Of a DNA stretch of 64,000 nucleotides, positions 29,713-38,011 are shown piece after piece; positions within the stretch are counted from its first letter, which is position 1; each line of letters starts with the position of its first letter. Source of the stretch: Streptomyces geranii (lineage in GTDB: Bacteria; Actinomycetota; Actinomycetes; Streptomycetales; Streptomycetaceae). The DNA lies in contig NZ_PJME01000003.1 of NCBI RefSeq assembly GCF_002954775.1, positions 186,001 through 250,000 of the forward strand, in the 5' to 3' direction. The notes below the pieces were generated by a model. That model worked only from the letters and a program-made list of their open reading frames with translations, had not been told where the DNA came from and did no database searches. A program made the position numbers and the translations under genes.

Positions 29713-29855
29713 GGCTTGTCATAGACCCAGCTGTTCTTGGGTACGGCCGATCGCGTGACGTATCACGCAGAGGCCGGGCGTCGTCCGCAAAGGCGGAACA
29801 CTAGACTCGACACGCCCGGCGAAAGCTCGATCAGCTCTACTGCAAGGAGGCACGG

Positions 29856-31781
29856 GTGCCGCTGCTGACCCGCATCACGGGACCGCGTGATCTTGACCGG
29901 CTCAGCCTGGAGCAGCTCGACCAGCTGGCCGAGGAGATCCGGACCTTCCTCGTCGACGCGGTCTCCAAGACCGGCGGCCACCTCGGCCCCAACCTCGGTG
30001 TCGTCGAGCTGACCATCGCACTGCACCGGGTCTTCGACTCGCCCAAGGACAAGGTGCTCTGGGACACGGGCCACCAGTCCTACGTCCACAAGCTCCTCAC
30101 CGGCCGCCAGGACTTCTCCAGGCTGAAGATGAAGGGCGGCCTCTCCGGCTACCCCTCGCAGGCCGAGTCCGAGCACGACGTCATCGAGAACTCGCACGCC
30201 TCGACCGTCCTGGGCTGGGCCGACGGCCTCGCGAAGGCCAACGAGGTCAGGAAACGCGAGGACCACCACGTGGTCGCCGTGATCGGTGACGGCGCGCTCA
30301 CCGGCGGGATGGCCTGGGAGGCGCTGAACAACATCGCCGACGCCAAGGACCGCCCGCTGGTCATCGTCGTCAACGACAACGAACGCTCGTACGCGCCCAC
30401 CATCGGCGGCCTCGCCAACCACCTGGCCACCCTGCGCACCACGGACGGCTACGAGCGGTTCCTCGCCAAGGGGAAGGACCTGCTGGAGCGGACCCCGGTC
30501 GTCGGCAAGCCGCTGTACGAGACCCTGCACGGCGCCAAGAAGGGCCTCAAGGACTTCATCGCCCCGCAGGGCATGTTCGAGGACCTCGGGCTCAAGTACG
30601 TCGGCCCCATCGACGGCCACGACATCGAGGCCCTGGAGTCCGCGCTGGCCCGCGCCAAGCGCTTCGGCGGCCCGGTCATCGTGCACTGCCTCACCGAGAA
30701 GGGCCGCGGCTACCAGCCCGCCCTCCAGGACGAGGCCGACCGCTTCCACGGCATCGGCCCCATCCACCCCGACACCGGCCTGCCGATCAAGGCCTCCGGC
30801 GCCGACTGGACCTCCGTCTTCGGCGACGAGATGGTCAAGCTCGGCGAGGAGCGCGAGGACATCGTCGCCATCACGGCCGCGATGCTCCAGCCGGTCGGCC
30901 TGAAGAAGTTCGCCGACGCGTTCCCCGACCGCATCTACGACGTCGGCATCGCGGAGCAGCACGGTGCCGTATCCGCGGCCGGCCTCGCCGCCGGGGGAGT
31001 GCACCCCGTCTTCGCGGTGTACGCCACCTTCCTGAACCGGGCCTTCGACCAGGTGCTGATGGACGTTGCGCTGCACAAGTGCGGGGTGACGTTCGTCCTC
31101 GACCGGGCCGGGGTCACCGGCACCGACGGGGCCTCGCACAACGGCATGTGGGACATGTCGATCCTCCAGGTCGTCCCGGGCCTGCGCCTCGCCGCCCCGC
31201 GCGACGCCGACCAGGTCCGCGCCCAGCTCCGCGAGGCCGTCCAGGTCGACGACGCGCCGACCGTCGTTCGCTTCTCGAAGGGCGCCGTCGGCCCCGCCGT
31301 ACCCGCCGTGGGACGCGTCGGCGGCATGGACGTTCTGCGCGAGCCGGGTACGGACACGCCGGACGTGCTCCTCGTCTCCGTGGGCGCGCTGGCTCCCATG
31401 TGCCTGGAGATCGCCGGGCTGTTGGACCAGCAGGGCATCTCCACGACCGTCGTCGACCCCCGCTGGGTCAAGCCGGTCGACGAGGCCATGGCACCGCTCG
31501 CCGACCGGCACCGCGTGGTGGTCACCGTCGAGGACAACTCCCGGGTGGGCGGCGTCGGTTCGGCCGTCGCACAGGCACTGCGGGACGCCGGGGTCGACGT
31601 ACCGCTGCGCGACTTCGGCATCCCGCCGCGCTTCCTCGACCACGCATCCCGGGCCGAGGTCATGGCGGAGATCGGCCTGACCGCGCCGGACATCGCCCGC
31701 CAGGTCACCGGCCTGGTCTCGAAGATCGACGGCCGCTTCGAGCAGTCCGAGGTCGACTCGGTGGAGCCGGCCCGCGACTGA
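29856..31781 (+). CDS. dxs: 1-deoxy-D-xylulose-5-phosphate synthase
   Basis: A 641-residue thiamine-diphosphate enzyme that condenses pyruvate and glyceraldehyde 3-phosphate in the first step of the MEP isoprenoid pathway. The ThDP/Mg motif begins 'GDGALTGG' at 144 and ends 'VVNDN'; the catalytic N-terminal His lies in '[16 protein letters not shown]'; the transketolase-like pyrimidine domain has '[17 protein letters not shown]'. The GTG start follows AAGGAGG. It is a stand-alone unit flanked by strong hairpins. Length and motifs are normal. It should be the orthologue of SCO6013; streptomycetes often have a second dxs elsewhere. Confidence 0.97.
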   Translation: MPLLTRITGPRDLDRLSLEQLDQLAEEIRTFLVDAVSKTGGHLGPNLGVVELTIALHRVFDSPKDKVLWDTGHQSYVHKLLTGRQDFSRLKMKGGLSGYPSQAESEHDVIENSHASTVLGWADGLAKANEVRKREDHHVVAVIGDGALTGGMAWEALNNIADAKDRPLVIVVNDNERSYAPTIGGLANHLATLRTTDGYERFLAKGKDLLERTPVVGKPLYETLHGAKKGLKDFIAPQGMFEDLGLKYVGPIDGHDIEALESALARAKRFGGPVIVHCLTEKGRGYQPALQDEADRFHGIGPIHPDTGLPIKASGADWTSVFGDEMVKLGEEREDIVAITAAMLQPVGLKKFADAFPDRIYDVGIAEQHGAVSAAGLAAGGVHPVFAVYATFLNRAFDQVLMDVALHKCGVTFVLDRAGVTGTDGASHNGMWDMSILQVVPGLRLAAPRDADQVRAQLREAVQVDDAPTVVRFSKGAVGPAVPAVGRVGGMDVLREPGTDTPDVLLVSVGALAPMCLEIAGLLDQQGISTTVVDPRWVKPVDEAMAPLADRHRVVVTVEDNSRVGGVGSAVAQALRDAGVDVPLRDFGIPPRFLDHASRAEVMAEIGLTAPDIARQVTGLVSKIDGRFEQSEVDSVEPARD

Positions 31782-31800
31782 CCCACGGATGTGAGCCCCA

Positions 31801-31844
31801 ATGGGCCGCTTTCACCACCCTTTACGGTGGGGAAAGCGGCCCAT
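31801..31844. terminator. Terminator after dxs
   Basis: A 13-bp stem (31801-31813 with 31832-31844) continues inward into CCACC/GGTGG, making one long hairpin 19 bp after dxs. Confidence 0.85.
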
Positions 31845-31929
31845 TAGCGTGAATTCCCTCGCGCCGGGGCATACGCACCACGCCCCCTCTCGATCATGTC
31901 CGGGACGACACAGCGTGGGAGGTACGCCC

Positions 31930-33429
31930 GTGAGCAGCACCCTCTTCAGGACGAAGAAGGTCGAACAGTCCATCCGTGACACCGAGGAACCGGAGCACGC
32001 GCTCAAGAAATCCCTGTCCGCGCTGGACCTGACGGTCTTCGGCGTCGGTGTCATCATCGGCACCGGCATCTTCGTCCTCACCGGCACGGTCGCCAAGAAC
32101 AACGCCGGCCCCGCCGTCGCCCTCGCCTTCGTGGTCGCCGGCGTCGTCTGCGCGCTCGCCGCGCTCTGCTACGCCGAGTTCGCCTCCACAGTCCCGGTCG
32201 CCGGGTCCGCGTACACCTTCTCGTACGCCTCCCTCGGCGAGCTGCCCGCCTGGATCATCGGCTGGGACCTGGTGCTGGAGTTCGCGCTCGGTACGGCGGT
32301 GGTCGCCGTCGGCTGGTCCGGCTACATCGACTCGCTGCTCGACAACGCGGGCTGGCATCTGCCGGAGGCGCTCAGCGGCCGGGACGGCGCCGACGGCTTC
32401 GGCTTCGACATCCTCGCCGCCGCGCTGGTCCTCGTACTGACGGCCATCCTCGTCCTCGGTACGAAGCTCTCCGCGCGCGTCACCTCGATCGTCGTCGCCA
32501 TCAAGGTGATCGTCGTGCTGACCGTGATCGTCGCGGGCGCCTTCTTCGTCAAGAGCGGCAACTACGACCCGTTCATCCCCAAGGCACAGGACGTACCGGC
32601 CGGCGACAGCCTCCAAGCGCCGCTGATCCAGCTGATGTTCGGCTGGGCGCCCTCCAACTTCGGTGTGATGGGCATCTTCACCGCCGCGTCCGTCGTCTTC
32701 TTCGCCTTCATCGGCTTCGACGTCGTCGCCACGGCCGCCGAGGAGACCAAGAACCCCCAACGGGACATGCCCCGGGGCATCATCGGCTCCCTCATCATCT
32801 GCACCACCCTCTACGTCCTGGTGTCGATCGTGGTCACCGGCATGCAGCACTACACCGACCTGTCGGTGACCGCGCCGCTCGCCGACGCGTTCAAGGCCAC
32901 CGGACACCCGTGGTTCGCGGGCTTCATCAGCTTCGGCGCCGCGGTGGGCCTGACAACGGTCTGCATGATTCTCCTGCTGGGCCAGACCCGGGTCTTCTTC
33001 GCGATGAGCCGCGACGGCCTGCTGCCCCGCTTCTTCTCCCACGTCCACCCGCGCTTCCGGACCCCGCACCGCCCGACGATCCTGCTCGGCGTGATCATCG
33101 CGATCGTCGCCGGCTTCACCCCGCTCAGCGAACTGGCCGAACTGGTCAACATCGGCACGCTGTTCGCCTTCGTGGTCGTCGCGATCGGCGTCGTCATCCT
33201 GCGCAAGTCGCGCCCCGACCTGCCCCGTTCGTTCCGCACGCCGTGGGTGCCGTTCATCCCGATCGTGTCGGTGCTCGCCTCGCTCTGGCTGATGCTCAAC
33301 CTGCCCGCCGAGACCTGGCTCCGCTTCGCCCTCTGGATGGCGCTCGGCTTCCTCGTGTACTTCGCGTACGGCCGCTCCCACAGCCTCCTGGGCCGCCAGG
33401 AGGAAGCCCCCAAGGTGGACACCAACTGA
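31930..33429 (+). CDS. Amino-acid permease (APC superfamily)
   Basis: A 499-residue membrane transporter with about 12 segments. The first segment carries the APC substrate motif 'VFGVGVIIGTGIFVLTG' at about 37-53; later segments contain 'FFAFIGFDVVATAAEETKNP', the conserved loop of cationic amino-acid transporter-like permeases. The start is the GTG at 31930 behind GGGAGGT; the frame is open upstream into the dxs terminator, which argues against an earlier start. It is a single-gene unit. The substrate cannot be told from sequence. Confidence 0.92.
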   Translation: MSSTLFRTKKVEQSIRDTEEPEHALKKSLSALDLTVFGVGVIIGTGIFVLTGTVAKNNAGPAVALAFVVAGVVCALAALCYAEFASTVPVAGSAYTFSYASLGELPAWIIGWDLVLEFALGTAVVAVGWSGYIDSLLDNAGWHLPEALSGRDGADGFGFDILAAALVLVLTAILVLGTKLSARVTSIVVAIKVIVVLTVIVAGAFFVKSGNYDPFIPKAQDVPAGDSLQAPLIQLMFGWAPSNFGVMGIFTAASVVFFAFIGFDVVATAAEETKNPQRDMPRGIIGSLIICTTLYVLVSIVVTGMQHYTDLSVTAPLADAFKATGHPWFAGFISFGAAVGLTTVCMILLLGQTRVFFAMSRDGLLPRFFSHVHPRFRTPHRPTILLGVIIAIVAGFTPLSELAELVNIGTLFAFVVVAIGVVILRKSRPDLPRSFRTPWVPFIPIVSVLASLWLMLNLPAETWLRFALWMALGFLVYFAYGRSHSLLGRQEEAPKVDTN

Positions 33430-33478
33430 CCTGACGGACGAGGAGAGTTGACGATCGGGCCCCGTACGGTACGGCGTA

Positions 33479-33862
33479 CTAGTCGCCGCGCACCGTACGG
33501 GGCCCGGTGACGTCCGCGCCCAACTCCCCGACCCGGCGCCGAAGTTCACGATCAGCGGTGACGACGAGTACGTCCCGCCCCCGGGCCTCGGCGACCAGCT
33601 CGACCATGCGGTCGTCCCCGCTGCCGGGCGCGGGCTCGACCCGTACACCGGGAACCGACTCGACTCCCCGGGCGGCGCCCTCGACGACGAGGACGATCTC
33701 CAGGGGCCCGGCCCGTCCCGGCAGCCCGCTCTCCGGGTAAGAGGAGAGCCGGTCCCTGAGCCGCTCGGTGGCCCCACGCCGGTCCCGCCACCAGCCGTCG
33801 GGCACCGAGCCGACGACATTCGCGGCGTCGACGATCAAGAGCAGAGGGGCATCCATGGACAT
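33479..33862 (-). CDS. Small PIN/NYN-like putative RNA-processing protein
   Basis: A 127-residue protein with a NYN/YacP-type nuclease pattern: 'LLIVDAANVVGS' at the N-terminus (first acidic residue), 'GWWRDR', 'GDDRMVELV' and 'VLVVTADRELRRRV' (further acidic residues). Such proteins are PIN-like and often act on RNA; activity here is untested. Two in-frame ATGs (33862, 33856) lack a good ribosome site; I chose the first. The 3' end lies 50 bp from the convergent permease stop, and the gene is divergent from the next one across 102 bp. Confidence 0.75.
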   Translation of the reverse strand: MSMDAPLLLIVDAANVVGSVPDGWWRDRRGATERLRDRLSSYPESGLPGRAGPLEIVLVVEGAARGVESVPGVRVEPAPGSGDDRMVELVAEARGRDVLVVTADRELRRRVGELGADVTGPRTVRGD

Positions 33863-33952
33863 CAGGGTCGCACGGCGGGCAGGAAACGGACGTACCGGAA
33901 TCGGGTGTACCGGATGAGGGGGCCGGGAGGTGTGGCGAGGGTAAGAGCACAC

Positions 33953-33958
33953 TAAAGT
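33953..33958 (+). promoter_or_regulatory. -10 element of a probable leaderless transcript
   Basis: TAAAGT ends 6 nt before the GTG start at 33965, which has no ribosome-binding site. This is the spacing expected when transcription begins at the start codon itself. Confidence 0.5.
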
Positions 33959-33964
33959 AGTCCA

Positions 33965-35035
33965 GTGCCCATTGTTCCTCCTTCCGCGACCACGGCCGCG
34001 GGGCGTCCCGAGTCGGTCAACGGCGACTGGCTGATACGGGGTCGCGACGGCCGGCTGAGCGCCTACGACGCCGTCGGAGACGCGATCGTCTGCCGCGCGG
34101 AGTCACGGCCCGGCGGGCCCTGGCTCCCGTCCCGGCGCCTCGGCGGCGACCAGCGCGTGCACCCCATGCTCGGTGTCGGCCAAGGCGCCGACGAGTACGC
34201 CCACTTGGCGACCTGGCGCCCCACGGTGAAGGGCGAGGCGGGCCTCGTCCACACCACCCACTTCCGCCCCGCACTCGCGGCGCTCGACTGGACACCGCTG
34301 GGCCACCCGAACCAGAAGGGCGACCGGACGGGCGTACCGGCGGTCGCCGTCGACGCGGAGGGCCGCGCCCATGTGTTCGTACGGAACGCGGTGGGCGGGG
34401 TCAGCATGCGCGGCCAGAAGGAGCGCGGCGGCTGGGGCCCCTGGCGCGACCTCAAGGGCGAGGACGTCGAGGAGCAGCTGACGGCGGTCACGCGCACCTC
34501 GGGCCGCGTGGAGCTGTACGGCAACTCGCCCCACGGCATCGTGCGCTGGACGCAGGGCGGCCCCGGCTGGATCCCGGAACTCGACGAGACCCCCCTGAAG
34601 GTGACGGCTCGTCCGGGCACCCTGCGGGCCCTGGTCACGTCCGACGACCACGTGACCCTCTTCTACACGGACGACACGGACACCGTGTGCGCGTGGCGGG
34701 CGGGCAGCGACCCGGTGGAGGTGATCCCCGGCGCCGGCCCCGGCCCGGTCGCGGTGATCCGCTGCACCCTGGACGAGGTCGACTGCACCCTGCTCGCCCA
34801 GCGCTCGGCGAGCGGCCGGGTGGCGTTCGCGGCGTACCCGACCGAGCAGGAGTCGGCGGGCGCGTGGTGGACGGAGTCGGGCCCCCAACTCCCACTGGAC
34901 GCACGGGTGTCGCTGACGGAGGACACGGACGGCAGGGTCGTCGCGGCGACGGTGGTGCCCGGGGGCGGGGAGTTGAAGATGGCCCGGCGGAAGCGGGAGG
35001 CGGGGTTGGCGCTGGAGGCTTGGCAGACGGTGTGA
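33965..35035 (+). CDS. Beta-propeller/lectin-like protein of unknown function
   Basis: A 356-residue soluble protein without a signal peptide. It shows repeated blades with patterns such as 'DGRLSAYDAVGD', 'AEGRAHVFVRNAVGGVSMRGQ', 'TSGRVELYGNSPHGIVRWTQ' and 'LVTSDDHVTLFYTDDTDTVCAW', each about 45-50 residues, resembling the PLL/tachylectin-type propeller seen in fucose-binding lectins. I assign no function. The GTG start has no ribosome site but a -10-like TAAAGT just upstream, so the transcript may be leaderless. Directly after the TGA stop a 27-bp tandem repeat array continues the same frame to 35374, so readthrough would add about 112 residues of nine-residue repeats; the last coding segment itself resembles a repeat unit. 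Confidence 0.8.
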   Translation: MPIVPPSATTAAGRPESVNGDWLIRGRDGRLSAYDAVGDAIVCRAESRPGGPWLPSRRLGGDQRVHPMLGVGQGADEYAHLATWRPTVKGEAGLVHTTHFRPALAALDWTPLGHPNQKGDRTGVPAVAVDAEGRAHVFVRNAVGGVSMRGQKERGGWGPWRDLKGEDVEEQLTAVTRTSGRVELYGNSPHGIVRWTQGGPGWIPELDETPLKVTARPGTLRALVTSDDHVTLFYTDDTDTVCAWRAGSDPVEVIPGAGPGPVAVIRCTLDEVDCTLLAQRSASGRVAFAAYPTEQESAGAWWTESGPQLPLDARVSLTEDTDGRVVAATVVPGGGELKMARRKREAGLALEAWQTV

Positions 35036-35382
35036 GGCTGGGGGCGTGGCAGACGTCTGGGAGTCGGCGGTGCGGCAGTCGGCCCGAGGCCGGGTGGCGT
35101 GGCGGACGGTCTGAGGCCCGGCGGTGTGGCGGATGGTCTGGGAGTCGGCGGTGCGGCAGTCGGCCCGAGGCCGGGTGGCGTGGCGGACGGTCTGAGGCCC
35201 GGCGGCGTGGCGGACGGTCTGGGAGTCGGCGGCGTGGCAGCCGGTCTGGGGCCCGGCGGCGCGGCAGTCGGCCCGCGATCGGGCGGCGTGGCAGACGTCT
35301 GGGGCTCGGCGGCGGGGCAGTCGGCCCGAGATCGGGCCGCGTTGCGGGCGGCCCGAGGCCGGAAGACGTGGTGAACGGTCCG
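35035..35382. repeat. 27-bp tandem repeat array (13 units) with an 81-bp higher-order copy
   Basis: Thirteen units follow one another from the stop of the propeller gene almost to the 3' end of the LCP gene: eleven of exactly 27 bp, one of 25 bp (35035-35059) and one of 26 bp (35276-35301). The blocks 35060-35140 and 35141-35221 are 81 bp each and differ at only two positions. In the forward frame each unit encodes nine residues, about GGVADGLRP. No other gene fits in this 359-bp interval. Confidence 0.9.
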
Positions 35383-35394
35383 GGGCCCGGAGGG

Positions 35395-36492
35395 CTAACT
35401 TCCGCCGCCCGCCGGGGACTTCTTCGCCGACTCGGGGATGGTGGAGTCGGTGCGGATCGCCTTCCACAGGGCCGCTGCCTGCGGTTCGGCTGCCACGACC
35501 CGGTTCGGGTCCTGCTTGTCGTACGAGACCGGCAGCATGATCGTCTCCATGGCGGCCGGGTCGATGCCCTGCACGCTGCGCCCGAACTTGGCCAGCGCGG
35601 TGAGCGAGGCCAGGTCGGAGTCGGTGGTCAGCGACGCGGTGAGCGTGTCGGCGATCCGGTACAGCTTCGCCGGGCTGCCGAGCAGGTCCTGGCGTTTGAT
35701 CTCGCTCAACAGGGCCAGCATGAACTGCTGTTGGAGCCCGATGCGGCCGAGGTCGCTGCCGTCGCCGTAGCCGTACCGGGTCCGTACGAACTTCAGGGCC
35801 TGAGTGCCGTCGAGGCGGTGCGCCCCGGCCGTCAGCCCCAGCGGGGTGATCGGCTGGTCGAGGGTGACGGTCACCCCGCCGACCGCGTCGACGAGTCCCT
35901 TGAAGCCGGCGAAGTCCAGCACGATCAGATGGTCGACGCGGACGTCGCTCATCGCCTCCACGGTCTTCGCCGTGCACGCCAGACCGACCTGCGAGAACAC
36001 CGAGTTGAACATCACCCGCTTCCGGGACGGCACCACGGTGCCGTCGGACCGGGTGCACTCGGGGCGGGTGACGAGGGTGTCGCGCGGGATGCTCACCGCG
36101 ACCGCCTTGGTCCGCCCCTTGGCTATGTGCACCAGCAGCGCGGTGTCGGACCGCGCCCCGCTCACGTCGGAGCCGGGGTCCAGTGCGGCGTTCTTGCCGG
36201 CCCGTGAGTCCGAGCCGAGCACGAGCAGGTTCGTCGCACCCGCGGCGGCGGCCGTCCGGGCGGGCCGGTCCTTCCCGTCGCCCAGCGTCTTGTTCAGGTC
36301 GACGGCGCCGTCCTTCAGGTTGGAGTCGAGCCCCTGGTACATCCACCAGGCCGCCCCGCCACCGGTGAGCACCAGCACCAGCAGCCCCACCAGGATGCCG
36401 CGGCGGATCGTCCGGGCACGACTGCGGCTGCGGGGGCGCTCACGCTCACGTGAACGCTGGTCGGGATCGTTCTGGACTCCGATGTGACTCAT
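35395..36492 (-). CDS. LytR-CpsA-Psr (LCP) family cell-wall glycopolymer transferase
   Basis: A 365-residue membrane protein. A basic cytoplasmic tail (about 1-31, RS-rich) precedes one membrane segment (about 32-51), and the LCP domain lies outside (about 84-280). Conserved elements are 'NLLVLGSDSRAG', 'AVSIPRDTLV', 'VDHLIVLDFAGFKGLVDAVGGV' and 'RTRYGYGDGSDLGRIGLQQQ', which carry the arginines that hold the lipid pyrophosphate. LCP enzymes move undecaprenyl-linked polymers onto peptidoglycan. It is divergent from the nucleotide-sugar dehydrogenase and GT2 genes across 247 bp, so it may attach the polymer they make. CGGAGCG precedes the ATG. Confidence 0.93.
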   Translation of the reverse strand: MSHIGVQNDPDQRSRERERPRSRSRARTIRRGILVGLLVLVLTGGGAAWWMYQGLDSNLKDGAVDLNKTLGDGKDRPARTAAAAGATNLLVLGSDSRAGKNAALDPGSDVSGARSDTALLVHIAKGRTKAVAVSIPRDTLVTRPECTRSDGTVVPSRKRVMFNSVFSQVGLACTAKTVEAMSDVRVDHLIVLDFAGFKGLVDAVGGVTVTLDQPITPLGLTAGAHRLDGTQALKFVRTRYGYGDGSDLGRIGLQQQFMLALLSEIKRQDLLGSPAKLYRIADTLTASLTTDSDLASLTALAKFGRSVQGIDPAAMETIMLPVSYDKQDPNRVVAAEPQAAALWKAIRTDSTIPESAKKSPAGGGS

Positions 36493-36739
36493 GTCGCTCC
36501 GGTCTTGATCGGTGCCTCCCTACAGGAAGGGAGCACAGAGAGTTCAGTTGAGACACACGAGGCGGGTGAAGGGTTGTACGGATGTGTGAGTGAGAACCAG
36601 CACTGTGTGATCTGTGTTTGAAGTGTGAAGTTGTTGTTAGCATCCTCATTCTTGTTTTTGTTCGAATTTTGTCATCGGGAGTCGAGGTTTCGACCTCGGA
36701 CGACAGCTCGCCGGTGTTAACGGGGTTGGGGATGATGTC
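36493..36739. promoter_or_regulatory. AT-rich divergent promoter region of the polysaccharide locus
   Basis: The stretch 36590-36680 is markedly less GC rich than its surroundings, with several T-runs. An inverted repeat CGAGGT-TTCG-ACCTCG lies at 36683-36698, about 40 bp before the dehydrogenase start. No gene is visible. Confidence 0.6.
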
Positions 36740-38011
36740 GTGAGCGGAGTCGCCTCCGTGGATCTTGTAGTTGTGGGGCTCGGTTACGTAGGGCTCCCTC
36801 TTGCCCGTTCCGCTTCGGCGGCAGGGCTGAAAGTGGTCGGTCTCGACCGCAGCCGACGGGTCGTGGACGGCTTGAACGCCGGCCGGTCGCATGTGGACGA
36901 CATCACCGACGACGAGGTCAGCTCGATGCTGGAGCGGGGCTTCACGGCGGTCGACCGGGCCGAGGTCATCGCCGATGCGGCGGCGGTCGTCGTCTGCGTC
37001 CCGACCCCGCTCACGGACCACGGCTCCCCGGACCTCGGCGCGGTGCACGCCGCCGTCGAGGACATCGCGGAGAACCTGTCTCCGGGCACCCTCGTGGTCC
37101 TGGAGTCGACGACCTACCCCGGGACCACCGACGAGGTCGTACGGCCCCGCCTGGAGGCCGGTGGACTGCGCGTCGGCGAGGACTTCCACCTCGCCTTCTC
37201 CCCGGAGCGCATCGACCCGGGCAACCCCGCCTACGGCCTGGAGAACACGCCCAAGGTGGTCGGCGGCATCACCCCGGACTGCACCAAGGCGGCCCGCGCC
37301 CTCTACGAGCGCTTCGTGACGCGTGTGGTCGAGGCGAAGGGCACGCGCGAGGCCGAGATGGCCAAGCTGCTGGAGAACACCTACCGGCACGTGAACATCG
37401 CCCTCGTCAACGAGATGTCGATGTTCTGCCGTGAGATCGGTGTCGACCTGTGGGACGCGATCCGCTGCGCCGCCACCAAGCCGTTCGGCTTCGCGCCCTT
37501 CTACCCCGGTCCGGGGGTGGGCGGTCACTGCATTCCCATCGACCCCAACTACCTTTCGTACAAGGTGCGTTCGCTCGGCATCCCGTTCCGCTTCGTGGAG
37601 CTGGCGCAGGAGATCAACCAGCGGATGCCCGTGCACGTGGTCAACAGGGCGGCCGATCTGCTCAACGACCGGAGCAAGGCGGTCCGCGGCTCACGCGTCC
37701 TGCTGCTCGGCGTGACCTACAAGCCCGACATCTCCGACCAGCGCGAGAGCCCCGCCCTGGCGGTGGCCCAGAACCTGCGCGCGCGGGGCGCGGAGCTGGT
37801 CTACTTCGATCCGCGGGTCGCGGACTGGACGGTCGACGGACTGCCGGTCGAGCGGACCGACGACTACCTTGCCGAGGCCGGGTCCGCTGACCTCACCATC
37901 CTGCTCCAGCCCCACCGCGAGCTGGACCTGGGCCTGCTGGCCGACCGCGCCCGGATGCTCTTCGACACCAGAGGCAAGTCCGCCGATCACCCCCGGGTGG
38001 TCAAGCTGTGA
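36740..38011 (+). CDS. Nucleotide-sugar dehydrogenase (UDP-glucose/UDP-ManNAc 6-dehydrogenase type)
   Basis: A 423-residue NAD-dependent enzyme that oxidises C6 of a UDP-sugar to a uronate. The N-terminal Rossmann fold reads 'VVVGLGYVGLPLA' (10-22); the catalytic Cys264 sits in 'GPGVGGHCIPIDPN'; 'LLGVTYKPDISDQRESPA' marks the C-terminal UDP-binding domain. The WecC-like features allow either UDP-GlcNAc/ManNAc-derived or glucose-derived uronate; sequence alone does not settle it. The start is the GTG at 36740. The last four bases overlap the GT2 gene (GTGA), so the enzyme most likely supplies its donor sugar, as HasB does for HasA. Confidence 0.92.
   Translation: MSGVASVDLVVVGLGYVGLPLARSASAAGLKVVGLDRSRRVVDGLNAGRSHVDDITDDEVSSMLERGFTAVDRAEVIADAAAVVVCVPTPLTDHGSPDLGAVHAAVEDIAENLSPGTLVVLESTTYPGTTDEVVRPRLEAGGLRVGEDFHLAFSPERIDPGNPAYGLENTPKVVGGITPDCTKAARALYERFVTRVVEAKGTREAEMAKLLENTYRHVNIALVNEMSMFCREIGVDLWDAIRCAATKPFGFAPFYPGPGVGGHCIPIDPNYLSYKVRSLGIPFRFVELAQEINQRMPVHVVNRAADLLNDRSKAVRGSRVLLLGVTYKPDISDQRESPALAVAQNLRARGAELVYFDPRVADWTVDGLPVERTDDYLAEAGSADLTILLQPHRELDLGLLADRARMLFDTRGKSADHPRVVKL

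Noticed and set aside
35099..35374. Independent small gene in the repeat array
   Set aside because: No ribosome site or family; it is in frame with the upstream gene and better seen as repeat or readthrough tail.
34103..36346. Long minus-strand frame through the propeller gene, repeat array and LCP gene
   Set aside because: Open because the 27-bp units lack stops in this frame; it overlaps two well-supported genes.
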